64,000 nt of DNA from the NCBI GenBank assembly GCA_946405625.1, contig CAMJHQ010000015.1, positions 1 to 64,000 of the forward strand, written 5' to 3'. A model generated the notes under the pieces. It made no database searches. It was not told the origin of the DNA and saw only the letters and a list, made by a program, of their open reading frames with translations. The position numbers and the translations under genes are program-made. Of this stretch, positions 8,542 to 17,929 are shown in pieces (the first letter of the stretch is position 1; each line of letters starts with the position of its first letter). This stretch comes from an uncultured Lachnospiraceae bacterium. GTDB lineage: Bacteria > Bacillota > Clostridia > Lachnospirales > Lachnospiraceae.

Positions 8542-10689
8542 TCAGTCTGTGCGTACCACCTTCTTTGAAGCTCTTTTTACCGTTTTAAACATTTCCCTTG
8601 AGTTATGTATAACCTCAGGTTCCGCCTCATCTCCTCTATATCGTATCCTGATATATATATCGATCAGTTCTTTCAGCTTATCACGCATTTCTCCATCTTT
8701 TATCAGCTCCGGATATTCGAAGATAGACCGATTCTTCTTTTTTACATTTTTATTTCCGTCAATCAGATCAAAAATATGTACCATGTTGTTCTTTATCTTG
8801 CCTTCCGGAGAAAGTCTCAGATACTTTATATATCCTATCAGCTTTATAACCAGAATAAATATCACCAATGCTGCAGCCATAACGCCGATATATCCCAGGA
8901 ACCTTAGAACTGTTCCTGTTCTGAAATCCGCTTCTTTTCTGTCCTGCTCAATCTGCACGTCAATCGGAATCGGCTGATCATTTCCCTGTGGAACATACCG
9001 CTTCCAGTATTCATCATCATAAGGCATTGACCCTGACGTCGATGTATTTTTACTGCTGTCTTCTCCCAATCCCCATGTCGTATCGGCGGCAGTTTTAAAT
9101 ACTGCAGTCGGTTCAAAGGAAATCCAGCCAAAGCCGTCTATATATGCTTCCGGCCACGAATGTGCCTCTGAACTGTAAACAAGCGATGATTCAGTTTCAT
9201 AATGATTATATCCGACGGTATATTTTGCGGGCACTCCCGCTATCCTGAGCATCATCACCATCGCGCCGGCATAATGGACGCAGTATCCCCTTCCTTCATC
9301 AAAGAGAAATGTATCCAGATAATTATCATATCCCGTAAGATCAACATCTGTGCTGTATTCATAATGTCTGAGATAATCCTCTATAACAAGCGCCTTTTCA
9401 TAATCACTTCCGCAGTCCTTTGTCAGCTCATTTGTCAGCTCGATCATTCTGTCGGTTGCCATCGAGGTATCAAGATATGCAGTCATATCCTTCGGTGCAA
9501 CAGCCGCATTATACTGTTCCTCAGTCATGACTGTTCTGAAGTCGATGCTGTAGATTGACATTACATAGTCAATCATCTCCTTATAGCTGAGCGGTTCCGC
9601 TTCCTTATCAACACTGTTAAGCACTCTCACAAAGTAAGGACTTGCCGTATCCAGTGCAAGATATCTGACTCTGTAACCGAAGCCCTTCTTCTTTTTCTTC
9701 GGCACCTTATCCACGTAAGTAATATTAAGTACCGTCTGAGGTCTTATAACATCCTCCGTTCTCAGATATTTATATATGACATCCGCTATCATCATCTTGG
9801 AGAAATAAGTTGATTCCTTGTAATCCACTCCGGCATTATAAAGTGCATTCATATATACAGCAAACCAGTCGTTGAAATTCTCTTCAATCTCGGGATTCGT
9901 CAGCCCCTTATCCGTAAATGTTAAATAGCTGCGGCCTTTCAGATATACAGGAAGACTCTTACTGCTGAATTCAAACTTCAGTTCTTCCTTAACATTTCTT
10001 TCAATCCTTCCCGAAATCTTACCCGTTCCGGTATAACCCGTATAACCCAGATTTCCCGAACCGAAGCCATCAAAGAAGTAAATCGTCTCATCCATAAGTC
10101 TGCCGAATAATTTCCCCGTTCCGTCGATTGCCTTTCTCACAAAATCCCATTTGTAAGGTTCTTCGCTAACAGGTGCCAGGAAACCTACGATGCACATAAT
10201 GATCGGAATCGCAGAATAGTATCTGATGTCCTTCTTAAGAAGAATCGCAATACCGTAAAAAGTAAGAATAACTATGCATACAGCCGCATACTTAGGAAGC
10301 GTCGTATCAAATATAAGATGTGCTGCCGTAATCTCCGCAGCTGCAGCAACTGCCCATCCGAATCTTTTTATCTTCCGGATATTGAGTATCGCAATTATAG
10401 CCGATGCAACAAAGGCTGCTGCTATATTGATTGTCAGTATCATGTCTCTGAAAAGCAGCACGAAAATAACATCCGCTATAAATATATAGAGGATATCCCA
10501 TTTCTCTCTGCCTGCCGCATGTACGATCATTCCTATCATAAGATTGACCGTCAGATAGCATAGATAAAAAAGCACAACAACGCTCTTTATCACCAGGCCG
10601 TTAAGCATAATACCTATCGGCACTGAAAGTGCTATATACATCGGCAGTATCAGCAGATATTCAAATACTCGTCTGCTTCTCTCAGTCAC
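8542..10689 (-). CDS. Membrane transglutaminase-like protein (TgpA type)
   Basis: 715 residues. The N-terminal part (to about residue 190) is a block of roughly six membrane helices, then an outer region, a transglutaminase-like core, a C-terminal membrane helix near 600-620 and a cytoplasmic tail of the DUF4129 kind. The core has Cys470 in GRGYC, His510 in SEAHSW and Glu526 in SFEPT, where Asp is the more usual third residue. Third gene of a MoxR / DUF58 / transglutaminase operon; it starts 5 nt after the DUF58 gene. Such sets act at the cell envelope, but neither substrate nor reaction is established. Confidence 0.85.
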   Translation of the reverse strand: MTERSRRVFEYLLILPMYIALSVPIGIMLNGLVIKSVVVLFYLCYLTVNLMIGMIVHAAGREKWDILYIFIADVIFVLLFRDMILTINIAAAFVASAIIAILNIRKIKRFGWAVAAAAEITAAHLIFDTTLPKYAAVCIVILTFYGIAILLKKDIRYYSAIPIIMCIVGFLAPVSEEPYKWDFVRKAIDGTGKLFGRLMDETIYFFDGFGSGNLGYTGYTGTGKISGRIERNVKEELKFEFSSKSLPVYLKGRSYLTFTDKGLTNPEIEENFNDWFAVYMNALYNAGVDYKESTYFSKMMIADVIYKYLRTEDVIRPQTVLNITYVDKVPKKKKKGFGYRVRYLALDTASPYFVRVLNSVDKEAEPLSYKEMIDYVMSIYSIDFRTVMTEEQYNAAVAPKDMTAYLDTSMATDRMIELTNELTKDCGSDYEKALVIEDYLRHYEYSTDVDLTGYDNYLDTFLFDEGRGYCVHYAGAMVMMLRIAGVPAKYTVGYNHYETESSLVYSSEAHSWPEAYIDGFGWISFEPTAVFKTAADTTWGLGEDSSKNTSTSGSMPYDDEYWKRYVPQGNDQPIPIDVQIEQDRKEADFRTGTVLRFLGYIGVMAAALVIFILVIKLIGYIKYLRLSPEGKIKNNMVHIFDLIDGNKNVKKKNRSIFEYPELIKDGEMRDKLKELIDIYIRIRYRGDEAEPEVIHNSREMFKTVKRASKKVVRTD

Positions 10690-10694
10690 TTATC

Positions 10695-11762
10695 CTATGT
10701 GTCCTTTCTGAGGCTTATCTCGCCCTTCTTCTCACTGAATATCGCAGCTATTCCGCCGCTGTTTTCCAGTGATGCCATAAGTTTTTCTTCCGTATCCGGA
10801 AGCGTCTCTCTTCCTATCTCTCTAAGCTTTTCAAAGTAAAATGTATTGAAGCTGTCATAGCCGTCTATCAGGAAATCCTTAACTCCCGAACACCAGTACA
10901 TAAACTTGACCGGCTTCGACTGACCCGCAAACCAGTTGGCAGCGGATACAACATATTCCAGAAGATAATCCCTCTCCACAACCGTCGGCTCATGCTCGTT
11001 AACTACAACCAGCGTCATCATTTCCGAATCCTGTCTGTCAGGCATTCGCTCATACATTTCACCTGTTCTCGCATAATTCTTCCAATGAACATATTTCAGC
11101 GGATCGCCCGGCGTATACTTCTTCAGCTCATTGCCCGGGAAATCCTCCTTCCTGTCTATCTTATAAATGCTGCTGATATTCATATTCTCCTCATAGAGTC
11201 TGCCGATATCCGCCGCCGCTATATCCGTAACGGTCGGAAGCACGTGCAGTCTGAGGGGAGCCGGAATGTCGAAGGTTATCCTTGCGATTCCGAAAATATC
11301 AGTTACGGAAAGACTTGTTATTCCCACTGTGTAGCTTCCCGCATATCTGCATGAAATGTCCGTTTCAATCTCCCGGTTTTCTCCCGGAAGAAGCTTAAAT
11401 ACCTCTCCGGTGAAATCCTTTTTAAAATGTGTGAATTCTCTGTCTCTGATCAGCCTTAGGCCACCTATCGGGATAGGACCCGCATTTCCCAGCGTTACTG
11501 AATACGGAACTGCCGAATTCTTATAGACCAGACGCACATTTACCTCCTGATAAACTCTGATCATCGTAAAGGCATATGCTATCTGGATCACCGCAGCCGG
11601 GATATATGCCAGAGTCGCGAAAAAAAGGACATAAGAAAAAGCTCCCCCTTTAAAGCTTACCAATACTGCCGTGCCGACAAGTATCAAAAGGTAAACTAAG
11701 AGGGGTATTCTTTTCTTATATCCCTTTTCTTTAAAGAATTTCCTAATCTTGCTGAATTTCAT
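10695..11762 (-). CDS. DUF58 domain protein
   Basis: 355 residues. Two hydrophobic segments lie near residues 20-40 and 45-70, followed by a beta-rich middle and the DUF58 signature around GDPLKYVHWKNYARTGEMYER (about residues 218-238). DUF58 proteins have a von Willebrand-like fold and accompany MoxR ATPases. The gene lies 2 nt after moxR and 5 nt before the transglutaminase gene, so the three are one translational unit. A likely client or adaptor of the MoxR ATPase. Confidence 0.85.
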   Translation of the reverse strand: MKFSKIRKFFKEKGYKKRIPLLVYLLILVGTAVLVSFKGGAFSYVLFFATLAYIPAAVIQIAYAFTMIRVYQEVNVRLVYKNSAVPYSVTLGNAGPIPIGGLRLIRDREFTHFKKDFTGEVFKLLPGENREIETDISCRYAGSYTVGITSLSVTDIFGIARITFDIPAPLRLHVLPTVTDIAAADIGRLYEENMNISSIYKIDRKEDFPGNELKKYTPGDPLKYVHWKNYARTGEMYERMPDRQDSEMMTLVVVNEHEPTVVERDYLLEYVVSAANWFAGQSKPVKFMYWCSGVKDFLIDGYDSFNTFYFEKLREIGRETLPDTEEKLMASLENSGGIAAIFSEKKGEISLRKDT

Positions 11763-11764
11763 AT

Positions 11765-12691
11765 TTATCTCGGTCTGCTGATCTTATCTGTAACCCTTGT
11801 AAGAAGCTGTTCAGCTGTATATCTGTCCATACGTGCCTTAGCCGTAAGAACCAGTCTGTGCGGAAGCGTAACACCCGCCATCTCTATAACATCCTCAGGA
11901 ATGACATAGTCCCTGCCTCTGATATAGGCATCTGCCTTTGATGCCATAAGAAGATCGAGAGCCGCTCTAGGACTGAGTCCGTACTTAAGTTCCTCAAGTC
12001 CTCTGGTACCGTCCACTATCTCAAGTGCATATTCAAGCACCTCGTCACTGATCTTAACTTCACGGACTTCCTTCTTCATATTCACTACGTCTTCCGCCGA
12101 AAGTATCTTCTGCACCGCATCTTCCATAACACCGTCCAGATAATTCTTCGAAAGGCGGATCTGCATTTCCCTGTCGGGATAGCCGAGACTTATCTTCATC
12201 ATAAATCGGTCAAGCTCTGCCTCCGGAAGAGGATAAGTACCTATATTCTCCGACGGATTCTGCGTTGCAATGACCATAAAAAGCTCCGGAAGAACAAATG
12301 TGTTTCCGTCTATTGTGACCTGTCCTTCCTCCATAGCTTCAAGAAGTGCGGACTGGGTTCTCGGTGATGTACGGTTTATCTCATCAGCCAGAACGATCTG
12401 ATTATGGATAGGTCCCTTAACAACACGGAACTGTGTTTCCTTCGCATCGTATATAGATGTTCCCACAACATCTGTCGGAAGCGTATCCGGAGTAAACTGT
12501 ATTCTTGCAAAGCTTGAATCTATAGATCCTGCAAGAGCCTTGGCAAGAGTTGTCTTTCCAACACCCGGTACATCCTCGATAAGTATATGTCCGCCCGCAA
12601 GAAGAGCCGTGATCATATTGTGGATCACGGCATCCTTGCCTATAAACCTGCTGCCTATGTTATCCTTTAATTTGCTTATTAATTCCTGCAT
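11765..12691 (-). CDS. MoxR family AAA+ ATPase
   Basis: 308 residues. Walker A (EDVPGVGKTTLAKAL) near residues 38-52, Walker B (VLADEINRTSPRTQSALLEAMEE), sensor motif IATQNPSE and the C-terminal lid with YGLSPRAALDLL are all present. MoxR ATPases act as chaperones that assemble or activate protein complexes, typically with a DUF58/VWA partner encoded next door, as here. First gene of the three-gene operon. Confidence 0.92.
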   Translation of the reverse strand: MQELISKLKDNIGSRFIGKDAVIHNMITALLAGGHILIEDVPGVGKTTLAKALAGSIDSSFARIQFTPDTLPTDVVGTSIYDAKETQFRVVKGPIHNQIVLADEINRTSPRTQSALLEAMEEGQVTIDGNTFVLPELFMVIATQNPSENIGTYPLPEAELDRFMMKISLGYPDREMQIRLSKNYLDGVMEDAVQKILSAEDVVNMKKEVREVKISDEVLEYALEIVDGTRGLEELKYGLSPRAALDLLMASKADAYIRGRDYVIPEDVIEMAGVTLPHRLVLTAKARMDRYTAEQLLTRVTDKISRPR

Positions 12692-12742
12692 TATCTTCCC
12701 TGTAGTCCTAAATCTGTATATTTCGACTTAATCTGTCTAACA

Positions 12743-12778
12743 TTTACTCCTTGGCAGCATTTACTCCTTGGTAAACAT
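12743..12778. repeat. 18-bp duplication of the rubredoxin 3' end
   Basis: TTTACTCCTTGG occurs at about 12743 and 12760. The second copy holds the stop codon and last codons of the rubredoxin gene, the first lies in the spacer beyond it, so the end of the gene with its stop has been tandemly copied. Confidence 0.6.
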
Positions 12779-12916
12779 GTCTTTACCCACACCACAGATA
12801 GGGCATACCCAGTCATCAGGTATATCCTCAAATGCTGTTCCCGGAGCGATACCGCTGTCAGGATCTCCTACCTCAGGATCATACACATAACCACATACAC
12901 ATACATACTTGTCCAT
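12761..12916 (-). CDS. Rubredoxin with a C-x-C first iron knuckle
   Basis: 51 residues, a small one-iron electron carrier of the cytoplasm used in oxygen and redox stress in anaerobes. The sequence carries the rubredoxin core [19 protein letters not shown] and the second knuckle WVCPICG (Cys38 and Cys41). The first knuckle reads YVCVCGY, so Cys6 and Cys8 are one residue apart instead of the usual two; read twice from the bases, with no frame change needed. The start has GGAGGC on the upstream side. Stand-alone gene between moxR and the EAL gene. Confidence 0.92.
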   Translation of the reverse strand: MDKYVCVCGYVYDPEVGDPDSGIAPGTAFEDIPDDWVCPICGVGKDMFTKE

Positions 12917-12980
12917 AGAATAGCCTCCTTTAATACATTATATCCCCTTGAATCTTGTTCGATTCATTAACAACCCATTA

Positions 12981-13090
12981 TACTGTCGCAGTCTGCGTTG
13001 TTTCAGTCTCCGCATTATACTGTCACAGTTTGTGCATCTTCAGTCTCTTCAGTTTAGTTTGTCGCAGTCTGTGCTGCCGCACCTTCTGTT
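12981..13090. repeat. 37-39 bp tandem copies of the EAL gene 3' end
   Basis: GTCGCAGTCT-type segments occur at 12985, 13022 and 13061. The copy at 13061 is coding (last codons and stop of the EAL gene), the other two lie in the spacer and also carry a stop-like TTA or TAC at the same place. Confidence 0.75.
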
Positions 13091-15192
13091 TTGTTCTCTG
13101 CCTTTTTCTCCGCTATAGCCGCCTTCTCTGCTTCAACATCCTTAAAGCCGGCACGCATTCTTTCTTCATACTCTGCCGGCGGCATAGGTTTTGCATAATA
13201 ATATCCCTGTATCATATCGCAGTCATGCTCGGCGAGGAATTCAACCTGTTCTCTGTCCTCAACACCTTCCGCAACCGTACGCATGTTCAGCTGCTTCGCA
13301 AGTCTTATTGCTTCGGACACTACAATCTGGGCACGACCGCCCTCGTTTTCACCCCTGAAGAATTCGGCATCCAGCTTCAGAACATCCAGCGGCATATCCT
13401 TCAGCGAATTAAGTGATGAGTATCCCGCACCGAAATCGTCCATTGAAACCGAGAAACCATATTCTTTCAATTTATTTATAGTTGTGATCATTGCATTCTT
13501 ATCATCAAAGAATGCACTCTCTGTAAGTTCTATCTCCACGAGATCGTGCGGAGCACCTTCCCTGTCGACCATATCCCTGATCTGCTCTGCGAGATCATCT
13601 TCGACAAAATGTGCTCTGGATACATTTACCGATACGGGAACACATTTATATCCCTGATCCAGCCATCTTTTCTGATCACGTGCCACATGAGTTATCATAT
13701 AGTGATCGATTTCCGTAATGAATCCGTTCTTCTCGAAAATCGGTATAAACTTACCCGGCGACACAAAACCATATTCAGGTGATATCCATCTGATAAGAGC
13801 TTCCGCTCCCGCCAGCTTATTCGTCTTCGGATCATACTTCGGCTGATAATACACCTGAAACTCCTCATTTTTCACTGCGGCTTCCTGATTATCATTAACC
13901 GTATCGATCCACTTCTGCTGCTCAACAAGTAGTTCATCAAAATATGATATTCCCGAATCATCGCTTTCAGAAAGCTCCTCTGCCGCGGCACAGGCATTGA
14001 AATAATCCTGTTCAATATCCGCATCGATTCTTCGTATAGCCCTTCCTCTGTCGTCAAGCTTAACACCCTTCTTCGCAACTCCGACATGAAAAGCGAGTTT
14101 ATGCTCAACATAAAGCTTCTCCAGCTTTGAGAGAATCGACCTTATCTTTGAATCCAGATTTTCCTCATTCACATAGGAAAGAAGCACTGCGAAATGTGCA
14201 TTTGCCGAATGTGCACATATTTCTTTATCGGAAAGGTTCGCACTGATCACATCAAAGACATCCTTAAGTGCTCTTTCGCCCTCTTCTACCGAATGCGCTA
14301 TACAGAAGTTTCTGTATTTAACAAAATCAAAATCTGTAACTGCAAAATTATATGATGCGCCTTTTCTCGATGATATGAGCTGTTCGCCCTTTGCCTTGAA
14401 CCAGGTCCAGTTCGTATTTTTTGTGACCGGATCTGTAAAAAGCATCGTATTAACACGTCTGTGGTTGGCTATTCCTCTGACAAGATTAATGATCATGATA
14501 ACATATCCGCCCAGCAGGATAAGTGCGACACCACCTATAACTATAGCCATAAATATGACATCGCCTTCATCCATATCCACAGAGGATTTAACGAAGATCA
14601 TGTTGTCACTGTCCGGCACCTCGACGCCCATCCAGAAAGGAACGATCAGACGGTCCTCTTCCTCGATATATCTTTTCCCGCCGGCTGCCAAAGGCTTTTT
14701 ATCAAATAATCCCTTAAAATCAATATCAACCGAATTGTCATTATCTATTTTAAGAAACTGTCCATGAATATCCTGATATATAACAACACTACCGAGCTGC
14801 GATGTCGTATAGTTTAAGGTATTACTTCCGTTTCTTGTATCGGTTCCTTTGACTTCCAGCTGATTACCGTTCTTATCAAGTACGATATAATCTCTCTGAA
14901 GCTCCAGTGCATCAAGCATTCTGTCCATCTCATCTTTACCGGACATTTTATCCGAATATAACTGAGCGATCAGACGCGCATTTGATGATTCCTTTACAAG
15001 CTTACTCTCCACAACATATGTCAACATCCATGCAATAAGTACGACCAGTGTTATTGCAATGACCGATGAGAATAAGATAAATCCGATGAATCCGCCCCAC
15101 CAACGGTTCTTCTTCATTTTCCGAAGAGTCTTTTCGTTCTTTAATCTTTTCTTTTCATTCTTTTTCTTTTGTTTTTCAGTTAGTTCTGACAT
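13054..15192 (-). CDS. Membrane EAL phosphodiesterase with degenerate GGDEF
   Basis: 712 residues. A Lys-rich start, a membrane helix near 33-55, an outer sensor region to about 218, a second helix near 219-242, a GGDEF-type fold in which the active loop reads SANAHF (no GGDEF, so unlikely to make cyclic-di-GMP), then an EAL domain. The EAL domain is intact: E464 in GAEALIRW, NVSRAHF, ELTESAFF, DDFGAGYSS, LKLDAEFF, EGVEDREQ and QGYYYAKPM. It should break down cyclic-di-GMP at the membrane. The C-terminal tail is Ala/Lys/Glu-rich. Monocistronic. Confidence 0.9.
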   Translation of the reverse strand: MSELTEKQKKKNEKKRLKNEKTLRKMKKNRWWGGFIGFILFSSVIAITLVVLIAWMLTYVVESKLVKESSNARLIAQLYSDKMSGKDEMDRMLDALELQRDYIVLDKNGNQLEVKGTDTRNGSNTLNYTTSQLGSVVIYQDIHGQFLKIDNDNSVDIDFKGLFDKKPLAAGGKRYIEEEDRLIVPFWMGVEVPDSDNMIFVKSSVDMDEGDVIFMAIVIGGVALILLGGYVIMIINLVRGIANHRRVNTMLFTDPVTKNTNWTWFKAKGEQLISSRKGASYNFAVTDFDFVKYRNFCIAHSVEEGERALKDVFDVISANLSDKEICAHSANAHFAVLLSYVNEENLDSKIRSILSKLEKLYVEHKLAFHVGVAKKGVKLDDRGRAIRRIDADIEQDYFNACAAAEELSESDDSGISYFDELLVEQQKWIDTVNDNQEAAVKNEEFQVYYQPKYDPKTNKLAGAEALIRWISPEYGFVSPGKFIPIFEKNGFITEIDHYMITHVARDQKRWLDQGYKCVPVSVNVSRAHFVEDDLAEQIRDMVDREGAPHDLVEIELTESAFFDDKNAMITTINKLKEYGFSVSMDDFGAGYSSLNSLKDMPLDVLKLDAEFFRGENEGGRAQIVVSEAIRLAKQLNMRTVAEGVEDREQVEFLAEHDCDMIQGYYYAKPMPPAEYEERMRAGFKDVEAEKAAIAEKKAENKTEGAAAQTATN

Positions 15193-15267
15193 TTATACTA
15201 CCTTCCTGAATATGATTTACTTCCCACCAAAGATTAAAACCATATATTCGGACTGTAAAATATTTCT

Positions 15268-17514
15268 TCAGTCTTTGTAATCATACCTGAGTACCGTCAC
15301 CGAAAGCGGCGGTACATCAAGGACAATAGAATTCTCACATCTGTCACAAGGTATCTTTTCAGCCTTCAGATTAACAGGTTTTCCGTTCTTTCCGACATTA
15401 TTTCTTCCGAGTCCGCCGTACTTCTTATCATCCGACGATAAGATTTCTGTATAGTTTGTAAGACAAGGAACACCTACTCTGTAACCCTTCTTTTCAACAG
15501 GAACAAAATTACAGATGAACATTATCTGATCCTTTGCGGTCTTTCCTCTTCTTATAAATGCAACCACGCCGCTCTCTTCATCGTCTACCTTCGTCCATTC
15601 AAAGCCTATAGGCTCGTTGTCGTTGTAGTAGAGAGCATCATACTTTGTATATAAATGATTGAGATCCTTCACATAATCCTGCATACCCTTGTTGAGCGGA
15701 TTATCCAGCAGATACCAGTCAAGGCTTCGAGCCTCACTCCATTCCCTTGACTGTGCAAACTCCTGACCCATGAAAAGCAGCTTCTTACCCGGATGGCCAC
15801 ACATAAAGCCGTATGCGGTACGAAGGTTTGCGAACTTATCTCCCTCAAGTCCCGGCATCTTGTTGAACATCGAACATTTAAGATGAACTACTTCATCATG
15901 ACTGATAACAAGTATATAATTCTCTGCATATGCATAAGACAGACTGAAGGTCAGCCTGTTATGGTTAAACTGTCTGAAATACGGATCGAGCTTCATATAT
16001 TCGAGGAAGTCGTTCATCCATCCCATATTCCATTTGAAAAGGAATCCAAGTCCCTTCATATCTGCAGGTGCTGTAACTCCCGGCCATGCGGTAGACTCCT
16101 CAGCTATCAGATACGCTCCCGGATTTCTCTCCTCCATGACCGTATTTATAATCTGCAGAAGTTCGATAGCCTCGAGATTCTCCTTACCGCCGTTCTTGTT
16201 TGCAACCCACTGTCCATCCTGTTTTCCGTAATCCAGATACAGCATCGATGCAACCGCATCAACTCTGAGGCCGTCCACGTGATATTTTTCAACCCAGAAG
16301 AGTGCATTTGCAGTAAGGAAGTTCGCAACCTCATTTCTTCCGTAATTGAAAATGTATGTTCCCCAGTCAGGATGCTCACCCTTTCTCGGGTCCTCATGCT
16401 CATAAAGAGCCATTCCGTCAAAGCGTCCGAGTCCGTGTGCATCTCTCGGGAAATGTGCAGGCACCCAGTCAAGGATAACTCCTATTCCGAGTGAGTGCAT
16501 ATGATCTACGAAATATGCAAAATCATCCGGACTTCCGTATCTTGATGTAGGTGCATAATAATTCGTTACCTGATATCCCCATGAACCGTCAAAAGGATAT
16601 TCGGCAATTCCCATAAGCTCTATATGCGTATAACCCATTTCAACAAGATACTGTCCTATCTCATCCGCATATTCTCTATAGTTATAGAATCCGAAATCCG
16701 AATCCTCTATTTTCTTCTTCCATGATCCAAGATGACATTCATAAATGGACATAGGCTGCTTCATGCGTGCCAGTCTGTCCTGCTTCTTTCTGTTTGCCAT
16801 CCACGCAGAATCAGTCCATTTAAGATTTGAAATGTCTGCGACCACATTTGCATTATCCGGACGAACCTGATCCTGATTACCATACGGATCGGCCTTATAA
16901 AGGACATCCCCGTACCTTGTAAGTATCTGATATTTGTATACCGCACCCGGCTCAACATCAGGAATAAAGAGCTCATAAACACCCGATACATTATGAATCT
17001 GCATCGGATTCAGTGCTCCGTCCCACATGTTAAAATCACCGACTACCGAAACACGGCGTGCATCAGGTGCCCATACCGCAAAATATGTACCCTTTACGCC
17101 ATCGATTGTCATCGGATGAGCTCCGAGCTTATCATATATATCGTAATTCTTGCCTTCTGCAAAAAGATATGCATCATAATCCGTAAAAATGCCGTCAAAG
17201 CTGTAGCAGTCTGCAGTCTCCACGGTTGTTCCATCATAATACTGCGTAACAAAACGATAAGCGGTGCCGGTAAACTTCTTCTTCGGAAAATATATTCCAT
17301 AGAAGCCCTCATCACTTATCTTTTCAAGAGGTATTAAATTCTTGCCCTTAGGGGATTTAATTGAAACGCTGCTCGAATGAGGTTTATAGCAGGTGATGAC
17401 CTGTCCCTCACCGAAGTCATGATTACCTAGAAGATGCTTGGGGGCATTTATCTTGCCATCGATCAATTCATCATATAAGATCCAATTGATCCAGTTCTGT
17501 AATCTGTCATCCAT
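15268..17514 (-). CDS. glgB: 1,4-alpha-glucan branching enzyme (GH13)
   Basis: 748 residues. Makes the alpha-1,6 branches of glycogen by moving short alpha-1,4 chains. An N-terminal carbohydrate-binding module and a CBM48-like module (KGTYFAVWAPDARRVSVVGDFNMWDG) precede the GH13 barrel. Catalytic residues are visible: the nucleophile Asp in GLRVDAVASM, the acid Glu in IAEESTAWPGV and the Asp in ISHDEVVHLK. The C-terminal beta domain ends in LSVTVLRYD. The start ATG follows AGGAGGGTTACATAA. No other glycogen gene is nearby. An A/T palindrome (GTTTTTTCG/CGAAAAAAC, 17534-17553) lies just upstream of the ribosome site and may be regulatory. Confidence 0.95.
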   Translation of the reverse strand: MDDRLQNWINWILYDELIDGKINAPKHLLGNHDFGEGQVITCYKPHSSSVSIKSPKGKNLIPLEKISDEGFYGIYFPKKKFTGTAYRFVTQYYDGTTVETADCYSFDGIFTDYDAYLFAEGKNYDIYDKLGAHPMTIDGVKGTYFAVWAPDARRVSVVGDFNMWDGALNPMQIHNVSGVYELFIPDVEPGAVYKYQILTRYGDVLYKADPYGNQDQVRPDNANVVADISNLKWTDSAWMANRKKQDRLARMKQPMSIYECHLGSWKKKIEDSDFGFYNYREYADEIGQYLVEMGYTHIELMGIAEYPFDGSWGYQVTNYYAPTSRYGSPDDFAYFVDHMHSLGIGVILDWVPAHFPRDAHGLGRFDGMALYEHEDPRKGEHPDWGTYIFNYGRNEVANFLTANALFWVEKYHVDGLRVDAVASMLYLDYGKQDGQWVANKNGGKENLEAIELLQIINTVMEERNPGAYLIAEESTAWPGVTAPADMKGLGFLFKWNMGWMNDFLEYMKLDPYFRQFNHNRLTFSLSYAYAENYILVISHDEVVHLKCSMFNKMPGLEGDKFANLRTAYGFMCGHPGKKLLFMGQEFAQSREWSEARSLDWYLLDNPLNKGMQDYVKDLNHLYTKYDALYYNDNEPIGFEWTKVDDEESGVVAFIRRGKTAKDQIMFICNFVPVEKKGYRVGVPCLTNYTEILSSDDKKYGGLGRNNVGKNGKPVNLKAEKIPCDRCENSIVLDVPPLSVTVLRYDYKD

Positions 17515-17638
17515 TTATGTAACCCTCCTACATGTTTTTTCGCCCGAAAAAACGTATAACAAACGGACTGTTTTTTTACCCAATAATTAAATTCATGATA
17601 CCACAATTTACCATTGAATGAAACTGTTTAATTCAGTA

Positions 17639-17896
17639 TAATCATAGACGATTCGGCGGTTTCAAGGCCGTTCCGAAACCGGCGTCTGAATGAGATTATT
17701 TATACATTTCGGACAGTTCCGAATCATCGTCCGAATGAGTTTATTTTTTCATTCCGGACAGTTCAGAATCTATCGGCCGAATGAGTTTATTTTTTCATTC
17801 CGGACAGTTCAGAATCTATCGGCCGAATGAGTTTATTTTTTCATTCCGGACAGTTCAGAATCTATCGGCCGAAATAGTTTATTATTCACTTTGGAC
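17639..17896. repeat. 46-bp tandem array between glgB and holA
   Basis: CCGAATGAG starts at 17731, 17777 and 17823 and a partial copy at 17869, an exact 46-bp step. Two more diverged copies precede (from about 17639 and 17685). Each unit holds GAATGA...TCATTC as an inverted repeat around an A/T run, and a GGACAGTTC segment. The spacer between the divergent glgB and holA genes is 415 bp and holds nothing else I can name apart from the A/T palindrome at 17534-17553. Confidence 0.85.
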
Positions 17897-17929
17897 TGGT
17901 AATCCATGTAATTTTACGGGAGCATAATA

